Positions 6,522 to 12,607 of a DNA stretch of 12,607 nucleotides are shown here, in pieces (positions within the stretch are counted from its first letter, which is position 1; every line of letters starts with the position of its first letter). The position numbers and the translations under genes were made by a program. A model generated the notes under the pieces. The model was not told where the DNA came from and searched no databases. It saw only the letters and a program-made list of their open reading frames with translations. The stretch comes from Tolypocladium sp. Sup5 PDA-1 (Eukaryota > Ascomycota > Sordariomycetes > Hypocreales > Ophiocordycipitaceae): NCBI GenBank assembly GCA_000750105.3, contig JPHH03000151.1, positions 1 through 12,607 of the forward strand. Reading direction: 5' to 3'.

Positions 6522-7574
6522 TCAGTTCCACATATTGTGCTTTTCGAGATACTCGCGGCACCCTGTAGGCCACTCATCCATGGCTTTCGTGACCTCCTCT
6601 AACGTGGTGTCCTTGAGGCATGCGGAACTGCCGACCCATTGCACCCGCAGGTATAGCGCTCCGTCGCGCCATTCGTGGGACAGGATCGTAAGATATCGCT
6701 CAGGTACGTGGCCCTTGCGCGCTCCTGGGTCGCTGTCCCAGTACGTCAGGACAGCAGCGCTCTGGAGCCTCTGAAGATCGGTCTCGTACTCCCAAGTTTC
6801 ATCACCGGACGCCCACCGGCATTGGAGCTGAAACTCGGGATCTTCATTGCCAAGGAACAAACGATGGCCAATGATCATCTCTAGTTCGTCTTCTGGTTTG
6901 GCCTGGAGAGCGGGAAGGCTACCGGTGAAAGGAGGTGATGTTGCTATCGTGCGCCAATAGTCCTCGTACGCACCTGGCCAATTGTCACTCACCACGTCCC
7001 CTGATAGCCATTTCGCTGGAGATGCAGGATGCCCGACCACGTGCACTCGGAGCTTCTCAATTCTTGCTCCGCTGGCTGCCTTGGCTACCTTGTGGCCCAT
7101 GATCCTCAGCAACCCCGGCAGGACACCGCTCTCGGCCGACCGAGGGCGTTTCCACGGCTCCGGCCCGCAGCCCCAATACGTGCAAACTGCAGCATTGGAC
7201 GCTCTCTGGACGACGGCCTCCTGTATCCAGAGCCTTGTGTTGTCTTGCAGGAGGCAACGTAGCTCGAAAAGCCGAGCGGTCCCGTGCCCGGCAATCTTGT
7301 GCCCTATGATGCATTGGAGCTTCGCAGCCGGATCGACACTTGTTGGCTTATGGAACGGAGAACAGTTTTTGCTAGACGCTGCGACGTGAAGAGATACCCC
7401 GTCAGCATCGCTGGTAGTTTCGCTGGCTGTTTCGCTATTAGGACCTCTGCTCCGTGGGGACGCGCTTCCGCCAGCACTAGAACGCGCGATGTGAGAGTCT
7501 TCGTCAAGTTGTCGAATTTCGCAGGCTTGTTGGTGGTCGGCGGCCTTCCACAAGTCAAACCACAGGCGCTTCAT
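6522..7574 (-). CDS. Protein with four tandem chromodomain-like repeats, 350 aa
   Basis: The ATG at 7574 is chosen over the in-frame ATG at 7787 because the extra 71 codons look like translated leader (Ser/Pro/Leu-rich) and a pyrimidine-rich stretch precedes 7574. After a disordered Ser-rich N-terminus (20-80), four similar units follow: 88-134, 157-207, 234-279 and 297-345. Each opens with an I-[IML]-[GS]-H signature, continues with an alternating hydrophobic strand (as in LYLRVQWVG, FQLQCRW, LRVHVVG), often has a tryptophan after it (TWEYETDL in the third), and ends near Y-W or Y-L. This is the layout of a chromodomain fold: three strands and a C-terminal helix. Chromodomains bind methylated histone tails, but the aromatic cage is incomplete as far as I can see, so binding is uncertain. 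No catalytic domain or integrase is present, so it is not a chromo-type retrotransposon fragment. Single exon. Confidence 0.82.
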   Translation of the reverse strand: MKRLWFDLWKAADHQQACEIRQLDEDSHIARSSAGGSASPRSRGPNSETASETTSDADGVSLHVAASSKNCSPFHKPTSVDPAAKLQCIIGHKIAGHGTARLFELRCLLQDNTRLWIQEAVVQRASNAAVCTYWGCGPEPWKRPRSAESGVLPGLLRIMGHKVAKAASGARIEKLRVHVVGHPASPAKWLSGDVVSDNWPGAYEDYWRTIATSPPFTGSLPALQAKPEDELEMIIGHRLFLGNEDPEFQLQCRWASGDETWEYETDLQRLQSAAVLTYWDSDPGARKGHVPERYLTILSHEWRDGALYLRVQWVGSSACLKDTTLEEVTKAMDEWPTGCREYLEKHNMWN

Positions 7575-7888
7575 GGTGTCCGATCTCGCTGCGGCGATGG
7601 AACGGGCAGGGAATGAAGAGGCTCGAAAGGTGACCGGAATGAGAAACAAAACAGGATGGACAGACAGGCTCTTCGAGTCAATGATAAGTGTGGCTGATGG
7701 CGAGGATGTTGAGCATCGTGCGGATTGCTCACAGACGCTCTGTGGCAGGTAGCGAGGGCGGACACCGTGTCGGCCGCCGTTCACCATGTATTGACCGGTA
7801 CAAAGGCAATGTGAAGTCCCATTCGCGATGTCCTACAAAACTTGTCATAGCTTCATTGCTAGCGATAATCTTCGCCGTCGTACTACCG
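7575..7888 (-). other. Leader/promoter of the chromo-repeat gene
   Basis: About 310 bp. The minus-strand frame stays open to 7787 but is judged noncoding upstream of 7574. A weak TATA-like CTTATCA lies near 7680-7686, about 107 nt from the chosen ATG, similar in spacing to the clear TATA boxes elsewhere. The + strand has a hydrophobic frame (around 7840-7970) without a usable ATG. Confidence 0.4.
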
Positions 7889-8245
7889 TCAGGCTCGGGT
7901 GTGACCGGCTATCGTAGGATGGTGAGGAGTTTGTTGGTTCCTGCATTCCTCCTGCTCGACTGGGCGTCGGTGGCAATTGAGTTTTCTTGTCCTTTGCGCC
8001 GCTCGGATGCTAGCTCGAAAGTTTCCTTGAAAACGTTTGCATCTCGCCAGATACATAGCTGAAATGGCAAACATGGCAAAGAGAGGCAGGAGAAACGCCA
8101 CAATGCTACGTCGGCGGTTCGGTCCTGCGTGCTTTTCGTCGAGCTGACGGTGACTCCGGACCTTGTGGGCAGGCGGAATCGTCCGATGGAAGCTTTTCAC
8201 TTTACAAAGCAGCATCTTATGATCTGCATTGAAACCTCTGCGCAT
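7889..8245 (-). CDS. Possible small single-pass membrane protein, 118 aa
   Basis: An ATG-initiated frame whose product has a hydrophobic segment at about 47-67 (IVAFLLPLFAMFAISAMYLA) flanked on both sides by many basic residues. A second start at residue 11 is possible. It lies 94 bp downstream of the five-exon gene on the same strand. No TATA box is seen at the usual distance, and an overlapping frame (ending at 7909) is also open over the 3' half with a plausible KETFELASERRK stretch, so the true frame or splice structure is uncertain. Unknown family. Confidence 0.3.
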   Translation of the reverse strand: MRRGFNADHKMLLCKVKSFHRTIPPAHKVRSHRQLDEKHAGPNRRRSIVAFLLPLFAMFAISAMYLARCKRFQGNFRASIRAAQRTRKLNCHRRPVEQEECRNQQTPHHPTIAGHTRA

Positions 8246-8339
8246 ATCTGGCGGACACAAAGCCGTAGAGAAAATGGCACCTGTTCTTCTATGTAGCTAC
8301 CACAGTTTCCTATTGTCTCGGAGACATTAACGTTGGCCG

Positions 8340-9059
8340 TTACGCGGTCCGCCCATCGACAGCCCCTTCGTCCCCGAAATGTCTCTCCCACAAAAAATCC
8401 ATCTTGATCAGGAGCGCACGAATCGGGCGCACCCTGTTGGCGAAAGTTAGTATCAACGCTTTTTTTTGTAAAGGGGCATGCTACAAACATCTTCTCAAGC
8501 TCAACGATCCTAGCACCACTCGTCAGCAACCTTTCTGCTTTGCCCCATTAGCAACCATACCTCTCTCGCGCTTCTTCATTCTGCATTTCCAAATGCTGTA
8601 CTAGCCTGGCCGAATTAGTCGCCGCCGCAGCCGTGCTGCATTGAAAGGTAAACACACATTTGCATGTGGCTGAGCCCAGTGCCGTTCTCCGTGGAGCCGT
8701 TGTCAGCTACGTTCTGGGCAGCAGAACTGCGTATTGATGTTAGCCTATGCAGCGTACAGGAAGGGGCCAACGTACCTTGTACTTGTCTCATCGCCGTAGC
8801 CCAGATGGTTCACGGTAGGGACGCCGTTCCGCTGAGTCGGGTATGTGTCTGGGAACATTGGCTCGGACGATGGTTGAAGCGTTTGAGTGTGTTGGAGGGC
8901 ATCGCCGGAGCCGGGGGCCACGAATGGCATGGCCCAAGCATGGTTTTGGCGCGGCCTGCCGCCGCCCGGCGGAAAGTTCGGGGCCGTCGTGCGGGCCGTT
9001 CCCGAGCGGTTCGGTCGTGCCCGTCGCTTAGCCATCTCGTCCGGTGGAGGATAAAGCAT
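8340..9059 (-). CDS. Unknown coiled-coil protein, 5 exons, 170 aa
   Basis: Exons are 9059-8776, 8726-8658, 8605-8561, 8509-8489 and 8433-8340; all four introns have GT-AG ends and CTRAY branch sites, and the joined frame runs without a stop to TAA at 8342-8340. The N-terminal 110 residues are disordered and rich in Pro, Gly, Thr and Gln, with a basic start (KRRARPNR). Residues about 113-156 form a heptad-like coiled coil spread over exons 2-5 (QHLEMQNEEARERIVELEKM, then IRALLIKMDFLWERHF). The short acidic tail ends DEGAVDGRTA. The ATG at 9059 is first in the likely mRNA and has A at -3; an in-frame ATG follows at 9035. I do not recognise the family. Exons 3 and 4 are only 45 and 21 nt, so automatic gene finders may miss them. 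Confidence 0.82.
8434..8488 (-). other. Intron 4 of the five-exon gene (55 nt)
   Basis: Donor GTTTGT, branch TACTAAC, acceptor CAG, phase 2. A donor 4 nt further in (GTAGCA) would also splice but leads to a less protein-like frame; the GTTTGT choice gives a continuous coiled coil. Confidence 0.75.
8510..8560 (-). other. Intron 3 of the five-exon gene (51 nt)
   Basis: Donor GTATGG, branch TGCTGAC, acceptor CTAG, phase 2. It joins NEEARE to RIVELEK. Confidence 0.85.
8606..8657 (-). other. Intron 2 of the five-exon gene (52 nt)
   Basis: Donor GTGTGT, branch GACTAAT, acceptor CCAG, phase 2. A CAG inside the intron (ending near 8637) precedes the branch site and is not used in this model. Confidence 0.82.
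8727..8775 (-). other. Intron 1 of the five-exon gene (49 nt)
   Basis: Donor GTACGT, branch GGCTAAC, acceptor GCAG, phase 2. It contains an in-frame TAG. Confidence 0.9.
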
Positions 9060-9156
9060 GATGCGACGAAGGCAAGTTTGGTGATTCACAAAGAAAGACG
9101 TGAAGTTGGGTGAAGGCCAAAGTCAGCATGCGTCTCTGATGGGCCGCCCTGCGGCC

Positions 9157-9163
9157 ATTTATA
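9157..9163 (-). promoter_or_regulatory. TATA box of the five-exon gene
   Basis: TATAAAT on the minus strand, 98 nt before the ATG at 9059. An ATG at 9129 lies 28 nt downstream of it, about where transcription should begin, so it may or may not be in the mRNA. Confidence 0.55.
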
Positions 9164-9193
9164 TTAACACCATTGTCCCGACAGCCTGGTTCA

Positions 9194-9234
9194 GTTCATT
9201 GATCCTGTTCAATGAACGAGAAGCCATGAACAGG
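9194..9234. repeat. Two overlapping inverted repeats (mutually exclusive hairpins)
   Basis: GTTCATTG (9194-9201) pairs perfectly with CAATGAAC (9210-9217), and CCTGTTCA (9204-9211) pairs perfectly with TGAACAGG (9227-9234). The shared bases mean only one stem can form at a time. They lie 31 bp upstream of the TATA box of the five-exon gene, so a dyad binding site is as likely as an RNA structure. Confidence 0.85.
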
Positions 9235-9322
9235 TTCTTGCACCGATGCCCCTGTCGAGAAAGGCCCCCACTGTGAGTGTCTCGAGAATCAAGCTCCACA
9301 CATCGGACCTGCACGGTCGCCA

Positions 9323-9334
9323 CCTCTCGAGAGG
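9323..9334. repeat. 12-bp perfect palindrome
   Basis: CCTCTCGAGAGG reads the same on both strands. Its core TCTCGAGA also occurs 45 bp earlier at 9280-9287, so there are two copies upstream of the same promoter. Confidence 0.9.
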
Positions 9335-9553
9335 GGGTAGGACGCGGGATGAAAGCTCGGTAGATGAGGCTGTCCATCTCTACATAGAATTGTCCGTTGC
9401 AGTGGGTTGTTAGTAGTTGCCACGATGAATAGCGAAGTGCAGGTCGGCAGCAAGCTTCTAGAAAAGTTATAGGTAAACCAAGCGAGAGCAGTGAACGGAC
9501 GGCGAGTACATGGCTAGGATGGTGGGCTCTGAAGGGAGAAAGAAAGGCAGATG

Positions 9554-9689
9554 CAGACCATCCTTAACGCCGAGCTCGTGTGTCAGACTCGCTGATCGAA
9601 GCTAGGTTCGACACACACAAGCTAGCAGCTGCAGGACCCGCCGTTCCTGCCAATGCAGACTAGAGCCTCATTCAGACCAGGATGGTCTG
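9554..9689. repeat. 11-bp inverted repeat with an inner hairpin
   Basis: CAGACCATCCT (9554-9564) is the exact reverse complement of AGGATGGTCTG (9679-9689). The right arm is itself part of a hairpin, CAGACCA (9673-9679) and TGGTCTG (9683-9689) with a 3-base loop. No transposase gene or target duplication is visible. Confidence 0.85.
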
Positions 9690-9804
9690 GAATAGCCCCA
9701 ACGTCTTTCTATTTTTGCGCTGGCTCGACCGTGACTGGTGGAACTAGCACAAAAGGTCTGCGCCCTAGACGAGCACATTCCGGACATCTGAAGGAAAAGA
9801 AGCG

Positions 9805-9969
9805 ATGATCTCGCGAATCGCCCCTGATGCAGCGGGTCAGGAGGAAGTCATGGTTCGGAGAACCGCCGAGGGCCCCTACATACTTCACGGCGTGCGGCCG
9901 GAGCTGCCCGGTAAAGACTTCGTCCCTGATGTTGGCTACCGATACGTGGTCTTCTTGATGCTAGATTGA
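9805..9969 (+). CDS. Short ORF, 54 aa, unknown
   Basis: ATG at 9805 to TGA at 9967-9969. The product reads like a folded segment (GPYILHGVRPELPGKDF, then GYRYVVFLMLD) rather than random translation. The same frame is open upstream to a TAG at 9766-9768 that could be an intron acceptor (GCCCTAG), so this may be the last exon of a spliced gene. A GTGGTC in the last codons could be a donor to another exon. No convincing branch site was found for either. Unknown family. Confidence 0.38.
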   Translation: MISRIAPDAAGQEEVMVRRTAEGPYILHGVRPELPGKDFVPDVGYRYVVFLMLD

Positions 9970-10923
9970 CGAGCGGCGATCGGGCAGCGTTGTACTTCTG
10001 CACTCGTTTGTGGCGGCCGCAGTATCGTGCGTAGATGGTAACCCTTGCCATGCCCGCCGGCGGTTACCGGCAGTGTCCTACCAGTAAATCTTATCCATCG
10101 CCCCTCCCATCCGTTTAGAACACCGCAGCGTCGATGGAATCGACGGCCTTCCCCACCGTCCCTCAAGGCGGCGGAGATGAAGCGGTCATTAACCCCGCGC
10201 CGCTCCAAATGGGTCCAGGGTTGCATCGCTCGTCCTCGTCGATAGACCGGCGTACAGATGCCCCCAACGAGACATTTTCCTCCTGCGTCTGCTGAACGGA
10301 CTCCCCAGACTCCACTGCTTGGACAGTGTCACATGCGGCAATGAACCTCTGTCCAAGAAAATTAGTTGCTTCTGGTTGTGTGTGTGGGTACGTGGCTGTG
10401 CTTTCACTTAGGACGGGCCCCGGAAGGGCAGTGCCCTGTCAAGCTGAGCAACCTCTAGCATGCTCGCGTTGAGCCCTTGTCTGTGCTCTGAAAGGTGAAC
10501 ATGTGTTAAGTTCCACTCGTTATGCTAGATCCAAAGGCTTGAACTCCTCAAGGCCAGCCATGATTTACAGCTCTGCGGCTATTGGGCGTCAACGGGCCTC
10601 GGCACTCAGAGCCCCGAGGTCAGAAGTTTGTCGCGAGCAGATGCGTTTCCGACGTCGCCGGAGGCTTCCGTGTTGGGAAATGCCCTGGAACTTCTGGCTT
10701 GAATGGCGCCTACGATGTCGGCAGCCGTCAACTGACGCATTTGGCTCGGAGTTGATGTCATGCTCAGCGCAACACCACCGCGTTCTCCACGCCTCGACTT
10801 GTCTATACCCGTCATTGCATGCCATTCCGGAGGAACTAAGATGTCATAGTGAAGGACAATTGGGTAAAGGAGCGTTTCAGAGACTCGAGGGGCAACTACC
10901 TACCGAAACAGACGCGATGGAAG

Positions 10924-11196
10924 ATGAGCCGGGGGGGAAGCGAGGGTGTCACCATGGACGGAACTAGCACCGCTCTCGAAATCATCACGAGCGACTGGCG
11001 ACAAATTCCGAGTTCGGCCAGCAACGGCAAAACGCCGATAAAAGGCCGACTGAGTTCGTTCGCGCTCTCGCCAGCATCACCATTGGGTACCGCTGCCATG
11101 GAACGTCTTACAATTGGCCCGCATAGGGGCCTGTGGGATGGGCTGTTGGTTGCTTCATTCCTCTGGCAACACTGCGTATCCATCGGTGGCAATTGA
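10924..11196 (+). CDS. Doubtful ORF, 90 aa
   Basis: The ATG at 10924 is followed by an in-frame ATG at 10954 in ideal context (CACCATGG). The product includes TALEIITSDWRQIPSSAS and GRLSSFALSPASPLG stretches that look protein-like, then a short hydrophobic part (LLVASFLW). No TATA box, intron or recognisable domain supports it, and the opposite strand is also open. Listed only as the best of several candidates in this stretch. Confidence 0.2.
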   Translation: MSRGGSEGVTMDGTSTALEIITSDWRQIPSSASNGKTPIKGRLSSFALSPASPLGTAAMERLTIGPHRGLWDGLLVASFLWQHCVSIGGN

Positions 11197-11764
11197 CTTT
11201 TGTGCCTTGATGCGCGACCCGAATGCCATCCTTCGGGTTTCATGACTTGAGGTTTTGTTTTTTGTTGAAGACGAGAAGTTGGAATAAGCTCACGTGCCAC
11301 AGCCTGTGGCCGCCTATCAACGTTAGCTCTGATCTTGACGCAGCTCGGGCGATGGGGGTGAAATGAACCGGGGCTTCAGCGCGAGCCAATTGGGATGCTG
11401 GCGGCGTCCCGTTTGGGAAGTCGGCTGCACGGACCCAAATTTTCGGCGTTCCGTACGTCCGTAGTCTGTCTGTCAGTGCAATCACTCCGGATCCGCAATT
11501 TCTCCAGCCGATGTGGTTGCGATGCGTCCCCCGCCAGTTCCATTACGGGCAAGCGTTGCTGCCAACGCCGATGAGGATGGCAGCCCACCACGCCCCACTC
11601 GTCCTCTCAGCGTACAAGCCGCCGTCATCGTCCGTCAATATGGCAAGGTCCCCGGGCCGACGCCGTCAGGGACGTCCAACAAGGTAACCCGAGGCAGTCC
11701 TCGCCGCTGGCCAGAAGGGCATCGGAATGGCCGACGCAGATCTTAGACATCCCCACCCAGCCAC

Positions 11765-11778
11765 AAAGCATATGCTTT
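11765..11778. repeat. 14-bp perfect palindrome
   Basis: AAAGCATATGCTTT is identical on both strands. It lies about 200 bp beyond the stop of the partial coiled-coil gene. It might be a protein-binding site; no function is shown. Confidence 0.85.
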
Positions 11779-11980
11779 TCACAGTGTTACGGACTGCAAT
11801 CGAATCCATTAGCAAGCCGCGAATAATCAGGGACACGCGAGTGAAATACGTGGGTATGATAGGTAGCGAGCCCACTTAAACGATGGAGTCGATGTGTCTT
11901 GATTCTCTACCCGAAGGCAAGGACATAGCTGTTTCCCGTAGATCCTCAGTTGGCGGGGCTACCCTAAAGGCAGTGTCGCC

Positions 11981-12571
11981 TCAGCAAGCTGCGAATGCAT
12001 TCTGTCCAATTGCCTCGCTTATCTCTTCTCGTAGTTCTGCCACCGAGGTTGGGATAGATTCCAAAGTATGCAGGCACTTGCACAGAAGGGTTTCGCTGGC
12101 AATGAAACGCTCTGCTGTCTCCGTGCATTCCCGTGTCAGCCGTCCGCATTCCGCCCGAGCTGCCTCGAGCTCTTGCTCCAGGCGCCTCTTTCCCGCTTCT
12201 TCCGCGTCCAGTCTCTCCTGCAGCTGCATCATCTCCTGCAGAAACGTCTCCCTCTCACCGCGTGACTTCTTTGCTTCCACGGTCTTCGCTGCCGAATGTC
12301 TGTCGTGATGAGGCTGCTGCGGCAGGATCGCACGGAGCTGCGGGGCGGCGGCGTCAGTCTGCACGGCAGTACTGCCATTGGCTCCAAAGGGCGTGATGGC
12401 CTCGAAGCTTACGCCCACCTCCGAGCAGAGATCCTCGTACGCAGAAAGCCTATGGTCGCTCAGGTTCCTGGAGAATAGATGCGCTACCTCGGGGCGATAC
12501 GACCACGAGTAGCATTCTTTGGGGGTGTTGGTCAATCGGACTTTGGCTGGCTCGACGGTCAACCCAGTTCT
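11981..12571 (-). CDS. Coiled-coil protein, 3' exon (5' partial)
   Basis: The frame is open from the window side to TGA at 11983-11981 and has no ATG upstream of residue 114, but a stop (TGA near 12589-12591) closes it towards the edge. An acceptor GGGCAG ending at 12572, with a TTGAC branch-like site before it, therefore marks a likely exon start, and the 5' exon lies outside. The 196 residues visible comprise a globular-looking part with many aromatics (YSWSYRPEVAHLF, 21-33), a Gln/Pro/Ala-rich linker (70-95) and a strong coiled coil at about 106-165 (LQERLDAEEAGKRRLEQELE region), then a helical tail (175-190). I do not recognise the family. Confidence 0.75.
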   Translation of the reverse strand, partial: RTGLTVEPAKVRLTNTPKECYSWSYRPEVAHLFSRNLSDHRLSAYEDLCSEVGVSFEAITPFGANGSTAVQTDAAAPQLRAILPQQPHHDRHSAAKTVEAKKSRGERETFLQEMMQLQERLDAEEAGKRRLEQELEAARAECGRLTRECTETAERFIASETLLCKCLHTLESIPTSVAELREEISEAIGQNAFAAC

Positions 12572-12607
12572 CTGCCCTACACTTGGTCAACTTCGCCTGC
12601 TCTTGGA

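Larger units (their letters stand above)
9164..9804. other. Intergenic stretch rich in inverted repeats
   Basis: About 640 bp between the five-exon gene (-) and the short ORF at 9805 (+). It contains the nested inverted repeats at 9194-9234, the 12-bp palindrome at 9323-9334, GTGTGTC/GACACAC arms at 9578-9584 and 9610-9616, and the 11-bp arms at 9554-9564 and 9679-9689. The arms with GGTTCGACAC near 9606 do not fold as a tRNA. The ATG frame at 9377-9159 (-) overlaps the promoter and is not believed. Confidence 0.6.
9970..11980. other. About 2 kb without a confidently called gene
   Basis: Several frames are open but none has a convincing start, TATA box or canonical intron. On the minus strand: 10226-9936 (ATG, 96 codons, Arg/Gly-rich) and 10815-10606 (ATG, with a helix-like QLTAADIVGAIQARSS). 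On the + strand: 10560-10967, a second frame open over 10565-10755 with no ATG, 10924-11196, and 11522-11746, which is Pro/Arg-rich and open from a CTGTCAG acceptor-like site near 11477. This may be an unresolved multi-exon gene, decayed coding sequence, or intergenic DNA. Confidence 0.4.

Noticed and set aside
7575..7787. Upstream ATG of the chromo-repeat frame at 7787
   Set aside because: The added 71 residues look like translated leader, and a TATA-like element sits inside this stretch.
7688..8062. + strand frame with hydrophobic stretches (about 7840-7970)
   Set aside because: No ATG near the hydrophobic part; it starts inside the leader of the chromo-repeat gene on the other strand and lacks splice support.
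8197..8529. A 110-codon minus-strand frame
   Set aside because: It starts at TTG and crosses two introns of the five-exon gene with canonical TGCTGAC and TACTAAC branch sites; the spliced frame gives a better protein.
9159..9377. 72-codon ATG ORF on the minus strand
   Set aside because: It overlaps the promoter palindromes and the TATA box of the five-exon gene and has no recognisable feature.
9578..9616. tRNA-like GGTTCGA near 9606
   Set aside because: The bases flanking it do not form a T-arm, and no acceptor stem or A box can be paired.
11883..12396. Long + strand frames opposite the last gene
   Set aside because: They are antisense to a clear coiled-coil coding frame and are Ser/Pro/Leu-rich, as expected for its complement.

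Overview
This looks like nuclear DNA of a filamentous ascomycete (Pezizomycotina). The evidence is eukaryotic: eight short GT-AG introns of 46-65 nt, each with a CTRAY branch site (TACTGAC, TACTAAC, GACTAAC, GACTAAT and similar) about 10-15 nt before the acceptor; TATA boxes about 100 nt upstream of ATGs; genes on both strands with no operons; and a Pho80/Pcl-type cyclin typical of fungi. I cannot name the genus. There are no rRNA or tRNA genes, CRISPR arrays, transposase genes or origins that I can support.

Layout. 1-303 may hold the 3' end of an unknown gene. 352-537 (-) is a tiny four-cysteine protein with a good TATA box. 745-1521 (-) is a three-exon gene whose spliced product has two SUMO-interaction-like motifs, a cysteine-rich RING-like module and a canonical RING-H2 finger: a candidate SUMO-targeted ubiquitin ligase. 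2017-2801 (-) is a two-exon acidic/basic protein. A promoter region carrying a 12-bp CRE palindrome separates it from a small gene on the + strand (3289-3674) with an RVTF phosphatase-docking-like motif. 3835-4257 (-) is a small coiled-coil protein with an in-frame 15-bp minisatellite. It is divergent from the cyclin gene at 4769-5773 (+). 5922-6299 (+) is a doubtful spliced small gene. 6522-7574 (-) encodes four tandem chromodomain-like repeats. 7889-8245 (-) is a doubtful single-pass membrane ORF. 8340-9059 (-) is a five-exon coiled-coil gene recovered by splicing. 9164-9804 is an intergenic stretch rich in inverted repeats. 9805-9969 (+) is a 54-codon ORF. 9970-11980 has no gene I can call with confidence. 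11981-12571 (-) is the 3' part of a coiled-coil gene that continues out of the window.

The genes do not form an obvious pathway or cluster. Several are short, lineage-restricted-looking proteins (coiled coil, low complexity, small zinc-binding). The recognisable functions are cell-cycle control (cyclin), ubiquitin/SUMO signalling (RING protein) and possibly chromatin (chromo-like repeats).
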